From Amphibalanus amphitrite (Eukaryota; Arthropoda; Thecostraca; Balanomorpha; Balanidae), in NCBI RefSeq assembly GCF_019059575.1, contig NW_024881784.1:1-64000 (forward strand): DNA of 64,000 bases. Direction: 5' to 3'. The translations under genes were made by a program, and so were the position numbers. Each line of letters starts with the position of its first letter. Within the stretch, counting starts at the first letter, position 1. The notes under the pieces are model-generated. The model did no database searches and was not told the DNA's origin. It worked only from the letters and a program-made list of their open reading frames with translations. Positions 11,718 to 22,401 of the stretch are shown one piece after another.

Positions 11718-12956
11718 ATGTCGCAGCTGGAGCTGCTGCTCACGGCCGATGCCGAGTCGCCGGCGCACAACACGGTCGCCTGGGACCCGGCCACCGGCAC
11801 CCAGGTGGCGGCGTTCCGCGGCGGCCACGCCGCTGCCGGCACCCTCTGTTCGCTGGCGGGCCACTCGCTGGCAGCCGCCGAGCGCGGCCGGCCCGGCGTC
11901 CAGCTGTGGCGGCTGGCGCGCCGCGACGCCGTCCACCAGCGGCTCAGCACGCCCGGCCCCGTGACCGCCCTGGCCGCCGACCCGGCCGCCACGTGGTTGG
12001 CGCTGGCCGTGGCCGAGCGCGTTTTCGTGCACGAGCTGTCGAGCGGCCGGCTGCTGGCGGTGCTGAGCCGCCACTACCAGACGGTCACCGCGCTCCGGTT
12101 CACCGACGACGGCTCGCACTTTGTGTCGGCGGCCGACGACGGTCTGGCGGCCGTGTGGCCGGTGGCCGGCTGCGCGGACCCGGAGTCGGCGCGCCACGGC
12201 CAGCCGCTGCACGTCTGGGCCCACCACTCGCTGCCCATCACCGGCCTGCACGTGGGCGGCGGCGGACCGCGCGCGCGCGTGCTCACCTGCTCTCGGGACC
12301 AGACGTGCAAGGTGTACCAGCTGTCGAGCGGCGAGCTGCTGCTCTCCGTATCGTTCGATGTCGGCCTGACTTCGGTGGCGCTCGGACCGGCCGAGACACG
12401 TGTGTTCTGTGGCACTGCCAGCGGCTCCGTGCTCTCGTTCTCGCTGACCGAGCCGCCGCGCTCGCTGGAGCAGCACGTGCCGACAGCAGCGGCGGCGGCA
12501 CTCACGGGCCACACGGGCCGCGTTACGTGCCTGGCCGTGACGCGTGACGGCCGCACGCTCGTGTCGGGCTCGGACGACCAGACTGTACGGCTGTGGCACG
12601 TGGCCAGCGGCCAGTGCGTGCGCACGCTGCCGCAGCGCGGCGCCGTCACCAACGTGGCGCTGGTCGGGTGGCCGGCCGCGCTGCGAGACGCCGGCGCCGC
12701 GCCGCCACCGCTGCACGTGGGCCAGCTGCAGCGCGCCCAGCCGGACTCGGGGCCGCTGGAGCTGGAGCTGGTGCTGCGCGACCGTCCGGCACTGCTGGAG
12801 TCGCCCGCCGACGGTGAGGATGCGGACGGTGAGGGTGACGGCGGCCGAGCTGACCGGGACGACACCATCGAACAGCTGCGCAGACAGATCGCCGCCTGCG
12901 AGGACGTCAACGCGAGCATGTACCAGTTCATGGTGGACAAGGTGATGAAGGTGTAG
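11718..12956 (+). CDS. WDR18: WD repeat-containing protein 18 (WDR18/Ipi3 orthologue)
   Basis: A 412-residue WD40 protein in one uninterrupted frame, starting at ATG 11718 and ending TAG. WDR18 (yeast Ipi3) acts with PELP1 and TEX10 in the Rix1/PELP1 complex, in the nucleolus and nucleoplasm, in pre-60S ribosome maturation and ITS2 processing. The order of family landmarks fits: PGPVTALA (79-86), LSRHYQTVTALRFT with SHFVSAADDGLAAVW (116-147), WAHHSLPITGLH (167-178), TCSRDQTCKVY with SSGELLLSVSFDV (190-215), GHTGRVTCLAV with SGSDDQTVRLWHVASGQCVRTL (264-304), then GAVTNVAL. An acidic linker (~365-380) leads to a short helical tail DDTIEQLRRQI (381-391). Length is close to vertebrate WDR18. No intron interrupts the coding region, which is extremely GC-rich compared with its AT-rich upstream DNA. 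A retrocopy is possible, but no poly-A tail or disabling change is seen. Confidence 0.93.
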   Translation: MSQLELLLTADAESPAHNTVAWDPATGTQVAAFRGGHAAAGTLCSLAGHSLAAAERGRPGVQLWRLARRDAVHQRLSTPGPVTALAADPAATWLALAVAERVFVHELSSGRLLAVLSRHYQTVTALRFTDDGSHFVSAADDGLAAVWPVAGCADPESARHGQPLHVWAHHSLPITGLHVGGGGPRARVLTCSRDQTCKVYQLSSGELLLSVSFDVGLTSVALGPAETRVFCGTASGSVLSFSLTEPPRSLEQHVPTAAAAALTGHTGRVTCLAVTRDGRTLVSGSDDQTVRLWHVASGQCVRTLPQRGAVTNVALVGWPAALRDAGAAPPPLHVGQLQRAQPDSGPLELELVLRDRPALLESPADGEDADGEGDGGRADRDDTIEQLRRQIAACEDVNASMYQFMVDKVMKV

Positions 12957-13371
12957 CTGTCCCGAACGCTAGACGATACAGCGTGCAGTGTTTGTGGGAC
13001 GGGTTTTTGATCGGTGCGGCGCCAAAGTCCAGTGACTCTGTCACTCCAACGATGCTGCTGGAGGCATGTTGTGCTGTCCTCATTCCGATGTTCCTGAGCG
13101 TGTTCCAGCGAAGGCTGCTGGCTGGAGGAACCAGACTTTTGGAGGTGTTCTTTCCATGTTTCGTGGAAGCATCCATGATTGATGACGTTCGAAGCCAGCA
13201 TCCAAGGAGGTTGAATAACTCAACTGTGCGGTGCGATACATCACGCGCTTCTTGCAAAAGAGACGTGACTGCAAATGTTGTCCATCCCAAGGAGCTTATC
13301 ACCCGGGGAGTGTACGTCTTCTACGTGTATAAAATCTTATGACGTGTATGCGCTGACTCGCTTTGACGTTA

Positions 13372-13377
13372 AATAAA
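13372..13377 (+). terminator. WDR18: polyadenylation signal of WDR18
   Basis: AATAAA 415 bases after the WDR18 stop codon, followed by a T/G-rich stretch (TGTCAGGTCCTTTTCG). The bases from 12957 to here are the probable 3' UTR; the frame at 12983-13342 in it has no resemblance to a protein family. Confidence 0.6.
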
Positions 13378-15053
13378 TGTCAGGTCCTTTTCGACCACAC
13401 TCAACAGAATGGCGTCTGCCATGCAATGTCGACCGTTATCATCAATCAGACCATCAACGACTCGTCAACCAAAATGGTCGGTATTTAACGAGAAGCTGCT
13501 AATTTCAACCGATTAACTTCCGTTGCTACAGTCACTATCGACCGTAAGGAAGATGTCGACCCTCAAAATTACTGTTTTGAGTTTGTAACTGCTTTGAATA
13601 GCAATCAACGGTTTTACTGGTCAATGATGCAGTCAGATTGTTTCCGCCAGACGCAACTGCGGGTGACGCGTTGCAACTGTTGTTGATAGTTGCTAGACAG
13701 CCGTTGACCAGCACATTCCTGTTAGTTTAGTTCCGCAATAGTACACTATCTAGACCCGCGACAGCCAACCTTCTCTGTTGGACGCACTCTCCTGCGCGCA
13801 CTCCACCCTAGCCCGATAGCGGCGCATTTCGAGGGAGGAGGAGAGGAAACAGACGACCCTTTCCCTGTCCCAATCCCCGACAAGCACAGTGTGCCGACCA
13901 GACATCATCTATAGATACCGTCATGTATTTCATACTTAACTTAGGTCGACCGTGGGTATCGCCGAGCCAACCGGCGGCCGGCGGTGCGCGCAGAGCCGTG
14001 CACGATTTGATCGAGGCCTCCGCTCACTTCTCCCAGTCCATCTCACGCACGCTCTCACCACAGTCACAAACTGTTTCACACACGCTCACTTCGCCGGACC
14101 CGAGAGAAGGTCCACCAGTCCGGGTCACCGCCGAACACAACACTGTACAACAGGTTCTCGGCCCTCAGCGGCCGGTCACACACTAAACACAGACCGCCGC
14201 CACAAATGGATCGTACAAAACAAAGGCCGGTGGTTCGTTTGAAAGCAATCAGGAGTATATACGGGTGTAAATAACGAACTGCTCGGCTTTGTGGACGACG
14301 CGCGGCCGAGTGAACTCAACCAAAATATCAGACGTCTACCTAGAGGCCGGACAGCCAGAATAACAGTGTACGCGAGAACAGCTAGCCCAACGAACCTTAA
14401 CGCACCGATCGACATTAATACTGTTTGACAGAGTAGAATTGTGAATATAAATACACGGGGCGAGGCGGACAGAGGCGGGCCGCCGCCCCCTCGCCGGCCG
14501 GTCGAGGAGCGGCGGCGGCCGGCCCGGGCGGGCGGACGGGAGGCGGCCGGCCGGCCGGCCCGCCGGCGGCCTCCGTGGCCCAAGACACGACAGTAAGGCA
14601 CTAGGGGTCTGACGGCGGCGGCTGGCGGGTCGCCGGCGCCGCGCCCGTCCGTCCGCCCGTCTGATCGCCTCTGGCAGCGTCTGCCAGTCGCGGTACGTGT
14701 CGACGACAGACACCGCCGACCCTCGCCCACACAATCCCAGTCACAGGTGCATGGCGGTAGAAGCGGGCGTGCAGTTCTATGTACAAAAGGTGATAGCGTC
14801 CGAATGCCTATGTACAATCGGTTATCGTTCCGCGTCGGATCCGCGGGCCGACGTTCGACCAACCTCTCTCCAGTCTCTCCAGTCCACCAGCAACACGCGT
14901 GTCAAATAAACGGCGATCAAAAGCCCGGGGAGGCAGCCCTCCATTCCTACCGAGACTGGAAGCAACATAAAAATATACCAAGCTATCTTAAAAACGTGTA
15001 CCAAAGTGGAATATATTGGGGCGCCTGGGCCGTGTGGCGCGGCGGCGGGCGGC
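13378..15053. other. convergent intergenic DNA and 3' UTR of the BTB-psq gene
   Basis: Lies between the two convergent gene ends. It includes a very GC-rich patch at 14450-14700 (tandem CCGGCCGG) and, close to the minus-strand stop, the sequence AATATA read on the minus strand near 15013. No canonical AATAAA was found on the minus strand, so the 3' end of the BTB gene is not fixed. Long frames here are by-products of GC richness. Confidence 0.5.
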
Positions 15054-15492
15054 CTACTCGGCGCCGGCCTCTGAGCTGCCGTTGGCCGGCGCGGCGGCGG
15101 CGTCCTGGCCGGCCGGCGGCGGCGGCTCGGTGCCGGCCGGCGCCGCCGCCGGCTGCTCGGCCGCCGCCGGCTCCGCCTCGGCCGGCGTCGAGTCGCCACT
15201 GCCGTTCTCGACCCGCGCGCGCTTGTCACTGGGCTCGGCGGCGGGGGCGTCCAGGCTGGGCCGCTTGGTGAGCAGGCCGGACGGCGGCCCATCCTCCAGC
15301 CCCGTGCTGGCCACCGACGAGCTGTTGACGGCGCCGTGCATGTCCATCAGGTTCAGCTGGTACTGCAGCACGTAGTAGTCGACGCCGAGCTTCTCGGCCG
15401 CCTCGTTGATGGAGACCTCGCCGCCGTTGACGCGCCGCAGCAGCTCCATGGTCTGCGGCTCCTCCCACAGACTACCGGCGCCGATGCGGCGG
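15054..15492 (-). CDS. BTB-psq transcription factor, exon 7 (third psq-like HTH, C-terminus)
   Basis: 439 coding bases, residues 457-602, to TAG at 15054-15056. A divergent psq-like HTH at ~466-508: LWEEPQTMELLRRVNGGEVS, then INEAAEKLGVDYYVLQYQLN. This has the more typical pipsqueak signature (I.EAA..LGV.Y..LQY). Then a basic patch (KRPSL, SDKRARVENG, possible nuclear localisation signal) and an Ala/Pro/Glu-rich disordered tail ending EAGAE. Acceptor GCACACAG, phase 2. Three HTH modules in tandem suggest recognition of an extended or repeated DNA site. Confidence 0.92.
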
Positions 15493-16327
15493 CTGTGTGC
15501 AGAGCGACACACAGTCAGGGGGCGGCGCGGACTAACGTGTGGCCGGCTACACGACAGGCACGGGCGAAATGCAGCCAATGGCAAAATAATGTCCGCGCAA
15601 AATACGTCCTGAAGGAAACGTTTATTACATTTAAATACATTATAGCACTAAGCAAATGGACTTTCAAGATCAGCCAGCAACATAAAAAGGCCCTCCACTT
15701 ATCAACACAGCGACAAAGGACAGAGATCTCAGGACTTGCTTAACCAGTATTTAGATCGCATAACTCTTAGGTTGGGAGGCTGCTTTAATTAACTCTCGCG
15801 AAAGTTTGGCATAACCTCATATCGTAGGAGGGGCAATATGGTCGTGGGATGGAAGCAACTCCCCAGGTTATATACCGGCTGTCAGCGCTGGTCGGTCGTG
15901 GTCGCCGGCTGCTCACTCGCTGGTTCGGGGCTCGATGGAGGAGAAGGTACAGGAGAGTGGGCTGGGCTCGAGGAATTGGAACTGAAAGAGGAGAGATTGA
16001 TGGTATGTAGCCTCCACCGACTCAATCATTTAAACATACCACGTAAAATTATCTGAGACGGCGTGCATGACTGAAGACTTGAAGAGGATTCAGGGTATCA
16101 TAAATATTTCTGTTCACTAAGCAAGACCGGTAGCCGGGTCGAAAACATGGAACCAAAAAGAAAGGAACATAAAAAACAATAATGGACTAGCGTTTAAACA
16201 ATCATGGGCTGGCGTTATTCAGCATCAAAATCGACAGGTTCATCATATACAACTCAAAGGAACCAATCTGGGATTGGCCTTTAGCACTGAAGATGAACAG
16301 GCGACCACAGTCTGCGGCGGCACTCAC
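15493..16327 (-). other. intron 6 of the BTB-psq gene
   Basis: 835 bases between exon 6 (GTGAGT donor) and exon 7 (GCACACAG acceptor). AT-rich to mixed composition; no repeat or second gene recognised. Introns 5 (16552-16908) and 4 (17274-17494) are short; the first contains a small CAG run near 16827 and both are otherwise plain. Confidence 0.8.
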
Positions 16328-16551
16328 CTCTGTTTCCAGTTGGCCTTGAGATAGCCGTAGTTTTCGCGGTAGCGGCCGTACAGCGTGCCGTACGACACGC
16401 CCAGCAGCTCGGCGCCGAACTTCATCTCGATCGACTTGTCTCGGATGGCCTCCATCACGGCCTTAGTGGCGTCCAGCTCCCAGAACGAGGGCCGCGAGCC
16501 GCCGCTGTTGACGTACTCGTTCATCTGCACTATGTTGCCGAACTCGGACGC
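16328..16551 (-). CDS. BTB-psq transcription factor, exon 6 (second psq HTH)
   Basis: 224 bases, residues 383-456 plus two bases. FGNIVQMNEYVNSGGSRPSF leads into the second psq HTH (~406-451): WELDATKAVMEAIRDKSIEM, then GAELLGVSYGTLYGRYRENYG. About 29 of 45 positions equal the exon 5 module, including the whole GAELLGVSY core and YGRYRE. Acceptor GTTCTGCAG, donor CAGAG|GTGAGT; phase 0 in, phase 2 out. The matching N-I-x-x-x-x-E motif before each module shows that the duplicated unit was larger than the HTH. Confidence 0.92.
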
Positions 16552-16908
16552 CTGCAGAACACACGCAAACACGAGCAAACGTCAGGTCAGGTCAGGTCGG
16601 AATGAGCGGCTCGGCCCGTTGGCCGGGCAGTGCAGGAAGGCGCTGAAAAGTCTTGTCAGGGAGAGTTGAAGAGATGTGAAGTTTTTCGCGTTCACAAGGT
16701 CCACCAGATTAAGAACTAAGACATAATTTCGTCTATCTTAGCAAAATATAGCGTGCACCGCTCAAGCGCCGCTCAGATTACTTTCACTTGTCTCAGTCAC
16801 ACATGAAACCATAGTGACAACATTGCAGCAGCAGCAGCAGCCAGACAACACACTCCGGATATTGGATACACTCACAGAATCTCAGTTTGCCCCGGCCGGC
16901 CAGCTCAC

Positions 16909-17273
16909 CTTCTCGGAGAGGCGCGCGTCGCCGCCGGCGCGGCCCTTGACGGGCGTGGCCGGCGTGCCGACCAGCTGCTGCTCGCCGGCGGCGGGCGCCC
17001 CGGCCGGCGGCGTGCTCTGCGCGGCGGCGGCGGCCGCGCCCTGCGCCTGGGCGCGCGCCATCGGCGAGTCCGAGAGCAGGCCGTGCGCCTCCCGGTACCG
17101 CCCGTAGATGGTGTTGTACGACACGCCCAGCAGCTCGGCGCCCGTCTTCAGGTCGATCTTGCGGTCGCGGATCGACATCAGCACGTACTTGGTCGTGTCC
17201 TGTTTCCAGAAGCTGTCCTTGATCGGCGAGGTGAGCATAAACTCCTCCAGCTTGGGAATGTTCTCGAAGCCTT
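16909..17273 (-). CDS. BTB-psq transcription factor, exon 5 (first psq HTH)
   Basis: 365 bases, residues 261-382. FENIPKLEEFMLTSPIKD leads into a pipsqueak-type helix-turn-helix at ~283-328: WKQDTTKYVLMSIRDRKIDL, then GAELLGVSYNTIYGRYREAHG. The pattern W..TTKYV...IRD.KI.LK.GAELLGVSY.T.YGRYRE is the psq fold, which binds DNA in the nucleus. An Ala-rich tail follows (QGAAAAAAQSTPPAGAPAAG). Acceptor CGCGTTACAG, donor GAGAAG|GTGAGC; enters in phase 1, leaves in phase 0. Closely similar to exon 6. Confidence 0.92.
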
Positions 17274-17494
17274 CTGTAACGCGCACAATGTGGGAAGCGC
17301 GGGTCAGATGAGCAGGGACTGGACAGCGGTCACGGGCGAAAACAACGCCGTCAAGGGTCATCTGCAGTGCGGTACATTCTCAGCCTGCAGTCTTTGAGAC
17401 CAAATAGGAACGACATAGGCGGCGCGGCCGGTCGGTATCTCGCGGCGCGGGGCCCCGCTCGGCCGCGGCCGTCGGTCGCTGGGCGACCACTCAC

Positions 17495-17720
17495 CGGGCA
17501 CCTCCTTGTGCTCGCCGCGGCCGCTGGAGCCGCCGCTGGACGCGCCGCCGTTGCTGTTGCCGTCGTCCAGACCGGCGTTGCCGGCCACGCACGAGATGAC
17601 GGGGTTGAAGTCGGGCGCCGGCCGCGTCTCCAGCATCTGGCCGCCCCAGGTCTTGGGCATGGCCAGCGGCGAGCCAATCATGGCCATCATGGGCTGCGGC
17701 ACGATGGCCCGCTGCCGCAC
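17495..17720 (-). CDS. BTB-psq transcription factor, exon 4 (linker)
   Basis: 226 bases, residues 186-260 plus one base of 261. Reads VRQRAIVPQPMMAMIGSPLA, later ETRPAPDFNPVISC and a Gly/Ser-rich end (GGASSGGSSGRGEHKEVP). No known fold; probably disordered. Acceptor GCTGGCCAG, donor CCCG|GTGAGT, phase 1, which fits exon 5. This exon is a candidate for alternative inclusion, but skipping it would shift frame. Confidence 0.85.
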
Positions 17721-19432
17721 CTGGCCAGCACACAAACAGTCAAGGATCGAACAGCACTCTTAGTAGCACAACACGCCAGCGACCGACCCACTGCGTACAC
17801 TAACAGCAGCAAACTGTTATGACACTAATGTTATACCTAAATGACCAAAGAATAAATATATAACCAAATATAGCAAACTAATCAAACAATGCGGCAGCCG
17901 GATAAGGGCTTATTCGTCTGCGCTTAAGCTGCTAGCAATGTGGCGTTCTAAGCCACGCGAAAATTCTATTCAAATAAAAGTCAATTTTATTCGCGATTGG
18001 CTGGCTAGTGAGGCCCACTGCTCAGGACCTGATTCTCGTCGGCCATACATCGCCCGACGAGAATTCCAGCAGCATGCCGGGCAGATCTGAGCAGGACGCG
18101 ACTCTCGGCGGCGGGCGCGCACAGAGTAAACACCGCCAGAGCTGGGGTACCTCCGACCAGGGGAAACTATCCATATGAACACAGTCTGTTTACTCAGCTG
18201 CGTACATTATAGCAACGCCTTCTTAGCAATTTCCACACGGGTTTCCCGCAAAATATGGCGACAGCCGCAGCCCGCGGCTGGCCTACCCAGCATCCACTAC
18301 CCACTACCCAGCCTCCTACACATCAACTTTTTTTCATAATAACTGTGGCATCCCCGCCGACCATTTGATAAACAAAATAAAATAAACCGCTGCCGAGATC
18401 AATAGCATCGTGCCTTGTGGCCATCTACAGCCAATATGGCTGATGCATTTTCATTTTACCTTCGTATTTTCAGCTTACAGTCACGATCCAAACTAAATAA
18501 AGCTAAGAGGCATCGAGCGGATGCAAGACAGGCAGAGAGCAAAGCTTTTAACACAGCGAAGTGCGCCATTTTATCGAGTAGCGCCGTCTCGGGTATGGGA
18601 ACATAATCATTCAAGGCTGCCGAGTCGATGGATTTTCGGTGACTCCGACTCGCACTCAGACTCCGGCTTCCAAAAATCGACCCAGCTCCCACTCCATTTC
18701 CGACTAAGGGCATCTCTTTAAATCCACATCATGATAGTTACGTTCACGTCGAAGATGCTTTTTATCTTGTCAGTTGCCTAAAACAATCCCTTGTACGCCC
18801 AAAGACCTTACATTGCAACTATACTTTATAAATAACAAAGTGAACTAAAAACAGGTTTTGGCCCAGCCATCGTCTTCTGTTTACGCTCAAAGTGCTCGTC
18901 CAAAACAGGAGCATGGTATTAGCGTCGACAAAATATGTCTTTGAAGGGTGAAGGAACGCAATATCTCCAAGCAAACAAGCGTACAGCAATATTTTGCTCC
19001 ATGCAATATTAACTCTGACTTCCGAGTCGGAGTACGTAAGATTTTGGCGACACCGACTCATATTCAAGGCTGAACTATCGACTCCGAATAACTCCGAATC
19101 CGAATCCACAGTCCCGACTATAATGATAGGCCTTGTTCAGTGGCCTTAAGGTTGCTCATTTTTTTTTAGCTTAGGATTGACGGTCCACGTCTAAAGTGTA
19201 GACTGCCATCGCATCATATCAGGTTGGCGGCCTCCCAATGGTTGGCGTGGAACACTTTTATGCCTTGTTTTTCCGCACCCCGTGGTCTGACCCGACCCAC
19301 AAGGAGCGTCACATGGCGGCCGGGGCCATGGCCATGTATGGAGGGCGATCGGGCTCGATTCAGACGTTCCAAACACCACAAAAAGCGCGTCGCATCCCGT
19401 CCTGTTGGGGCCGGCGGCGGCGCGGCACTGAC
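17721..19432 (-). other. intron 3 of the BTB-psq gene with GACTCC-rich repeat remnants
   Basis: 1.7 kb. Contains stretches of GACTCCGACTC-type sequence near 18640-18672, 19018-19037 and 19079-19117, plus ATTCAAGGCTG twice (near 18610 and 19062), which looks like an old dispersed repeat without clear ends. A short hairpin ATTCTCGTCGG/CCGACGAGAAT lies at ~18032-18063. No coding exon recognised. Confidence 0.55.
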
Positions 19433-19696
19433 CTGCTTCTGTAGTTCGGACGAGTCGGCTATAGTTGGCGCCACCATCGAGAGCGGGATCGACTGGGGCA
19501 CGGCGGCGCCGGCCGGGTGCTGCGCGAACTGCGGGTGCGGCTGCGGCGGCTGCTGCGGCGGCGGCGCCGGCTGCGGCGGCTGCACGGGCGGGCCCTGCGG
19601 CACCGGCGGCGCCTGGCCCTCCGAGCCGGTGCTCACCTCAGCCAGGCCCTTCACCTTCAGCGTCTCGGCGGTGCGGATCAGCGAGGGCAGCTGCTC
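19433..19696 (-). CDS. BTB-psq transcription factor, exon 3 (end of BTB, Pro/Gln-rich linker)
   Basis: 264 bases, residues 98-185. Begins EQLPSLIRTAETLKVKGLAE, the last helices of the BTB domain (to ~118), then a low-complexity linker rich in Pro and Gln (VPQGPPVQPP, QPAPPPQQPPQPHPQ) that is probably disordered. Acceptor GTGTCCCCAG, donor AAGCAG|GTCAGT, phase 0 on both sides. The linker suggests a flexible tether between the dimerisation domain and the DNA-binding modules. Confidence 0.92.
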
Positions 19697-21795
19697 CTGG
19701 GGACACGGGCGATGACAGCCGGCGTCAGACCTCATGCACGCATCATGGCACGGCACACTGATCATCACTGTGAGCGCCCTCGGCCGTCAAAACTCTGGCG
19801 AAAGTCGGAGTGTCACCCTGATGAGTCCAACCAAAGCCTCCGTCTAGCCACTCAGTCGCTTTACAGCGCGCTATTAGACCTACACAAACAAAAGACGTAG
19901 AAAGGCATGGTTGTATGCAAAGCCCTCCGGCGGTAATACGACTAAACCCGTTATATCGACATAGGTGGGTTTAACGTCGGACGTCCCCATCCGGCGCTGA
20001 CCTAAAATGACCCTACGGCCACGGTGCCTACATTACATCGGAGATGAGCTCAGTCAACACCAAAAGGGGTGATCCGCACCGGCAGCGATCCAGCAATCCT
20101 TTTGGAGCTTTCTTAAGCCAGTTGGGCTGAACCAAAAGACCAAAGCTCAATGCATCAAGATTTTTGGCGAACCGACCAAGACAAAGAACAAAGGCATCCT
20201 CAGGATACATGGCATATCCACCAATAACAGCGGGCCATCATTTATTATATAGCTTCATCTAAAGTTCATAGGCCCAGTTACGACAAACATAAGTTTGGAT
20301 TCATGAGGTTACGACCCGCCGTTTCGGCTGCCAGTGCTCAGTTACTGCGCAGTAGCTGAGGTAATTTTGCTCATGGCCGACAGCCAAGCATATCATGATA
20401 GATATTTCAACCGTGACATACCTACCTAACAAAACTTGCAATGAGTTCCAGATAAGAGAAAGGAAAAATCGTATTAGCATCAGTTACCTTATGTGCTACC
20501 ATTCCATACGTTTTCAAATTAATATTGCTCTTGGAATTCATGTCACTTTTATTCCTGCATTGATAAACGGGAATATTGGAGGATTAAAAATATTAAAACA
20601 AGGAAAATCTATTTTCTTCAGATTGTAACGACAGATAATTATCGAGGAGCCATTTATGTTGCAGAGTTTTCACATGACGGTTTCAAGGCTGCAGTCGCGA
20701 TGCGTCATACAAAAATACGAAAACATCACTCCAACGAGTTGATACCAAAATGGCTGCCATTCGAGCGGCAAACGGGTCTATCGGCCCAAGTCTGTAAAAA
20801 AGAAAACACTTCCTCATCAATTCGGTGCCACTTGCCAAATGCCGAGAAAAAAGAAAACAACAGTCAGGTATTTCCGCTCCAAGAAACTAGATAAGGAAAA
20901 TAAAGTTACCCGTCCATCGGGTCGCCGCCCAGAGAACTTTCTCGAGCCGCGCAGCTTTACCCCACAATGGCGGAGGGCGGCGGCCAAATACATTATTTCT
21001 GCAGCCGAGCGGCGGGGCAACGGCCGCCCCGCCGACCTTCAGCCTCTCCGCCAAAACTTCTAAATCAATTTGCGGCGCCGCGATGGCGGGCCGGCCGGCC
21101 GCCGCGCCGCCAGCGCCACCGCCGCCCTAGCCGATCATCATTTTCCGTCCAAATCGGCGGCTCGGCGGCTCGGCGTGGCGCGGCCCGCCGTCGCGGAGGT
21201 ACGGTCGGCCGGCCGGCAGGTCAGCCGCCGCGCCCGCCAGCCAGGCCGGCCGCCCAGTGCAAACTCGCTGGCACCGCGCCAAAATTGCACCCCGCCAAAC
21301 CAGCGCAACGCTCGATTTGCATCAGCCGCGGAATAATCACGAAAATCGGCCGGGCACAACGACCGCATATTAGATGATGCAGACGCCACTTACGGCGCTT
21401 CATAAAGTCGTGCAACATTTTACGGCGCGGCTCCATTCCTAGCGTCAAAAAAGCCTGGGGAGGCGGCTTCGTGCAGAGCCGGGCTGGGTCAGCCAGGGGA
21501 GAGACAAGAACGGACACAGCTCAGCTCAGCCCACGGAGCTACATGAAAGGGCCGGCTCTCTTTCCGGCTCAGCCAACGAAGGCACAGCAGACTACAGAGT
21601 CCAGGATGGGCCAACCGTCGGAGACAGGAAGGAATCCAGCAAAGCTGAAGGAGAGTCAGAAAAGTCAGAACTTACTGTATTGGGTGTATCAGCCGACAAA
21701 GAGAAAAGGGATTGAATTGCATCGTCACGAAGTAACACAGGAAAGGGCCGGGGCGAGTCCGGCGCCTGCCGGCCGCCGGCAGTATGTTGACCCAC
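19697..21795 (-). other. intron 2 of the BTB-psq gene with an internal CpG-rich block
   Basis: The part nearest exon 3 is AT-rich. From ~20920 to 21420 the sequence becomes strongly CpG-rich and carries YY1-like cores (AAAATGGCTGCC near 20747, CACAATGGCGGAGGG near 20964). This could be an internal promoter or enhancer of the same gene, but no exon with a start codon and donor joining exon 3 was found. Confidence 0.5.
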
Positions 21796-21945
21796 CTGGG
21801 ATATGTTGATCTCGCCTTGGTACATGAACTCCACAATGGCCTTGATGTCCTCATATTTGATATCCTTGAGGATGACCAGCGGCGCCTTGTCCGGGTGCAT
21901 GGTGAAGAGGTGCTCGAAGTAGGAGCTGCAGGCGGACAGAACCAG
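21796..21945 (-). CDS. BTB-psq transcription factor, exon 2 (core of BTB domain)
   Basis: 150 bases, residues 48-97, from LVLSACSSYFEHLF to EFMYQGEINISQ. This continues exon 1 (QAHK + LVLSACSSYF) exactly as in other arthropod BTB domains. The acceptor is CGGACGCAG (minus strand) and the donor CCCAG|GTGGG; both junctions are phase 0. The split of BTB domains after the AHK and before the EQLPSL helices is common in this family. It is separated from exon 1 by a 9.9-kb intron filled with transposons and microsatellites. Confidence 0.94.
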
Positions 21946-22072
21946 CTGCGGACGCGGCGAAACGGGCGGCGTCACACGCGGGGCGGAGCGACCCGCATCG
22001 CATTCTGTTCGGTCACATACACAAATATAAAGCTATATAGACATACGCATAGGCATAGACATGGACAAAGAC

Positions 22073-22073
<1 letters not shown>

Positions 22074-22169
<96 letters not shown>

Positions 22170-22250
22170 TAGACAGATAGACAGACAGACAGATAGACAC
22201 GCATACATACATACATACATACATACATACATACAGACAGACAGACAGAG
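22074..22250. repeat. GACA microsatellite grading into CATA repeat
   Basis: About 120 bases of uninterrupted or nearly uninterrupted GACA, with some GATA units, then about nine CATA units and a final GACA triplet. It lies ~130 bases upstream of exon 2 within intron 1. It accounts for the long Cys-Leu-Ser-Val reading frames on the minus strand. Confidence 0.97.
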
Positions 22251-22401
22251 ATGGAATTCGTTGTCGGTGCAGCTAGTGCACATTGCAAAACTTGTCAACA
22301 GGCAATATGACAAACAAGAAACTGAGCACGGACTCAGTTGGTTATGCCGCAACAAAAATATTTCCGATATATGTAGAACAGAACGTAAATAGCAGTCAGT
22401 A

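Noticed and set aside
11565..13201. Long minus-strand and alternative plus-strand frames over WDR18
   Set aside because: They are antisense or shifted readings of a GC-rich coding region that clearly encodes WD repeats in one plus-strand frame.
14176..15292. Arg/Pro-rich frames near the BTB gene 3' end
   Set aside because: Products of extreme GC content; the real frame in 15054-15492 is the psq exon.
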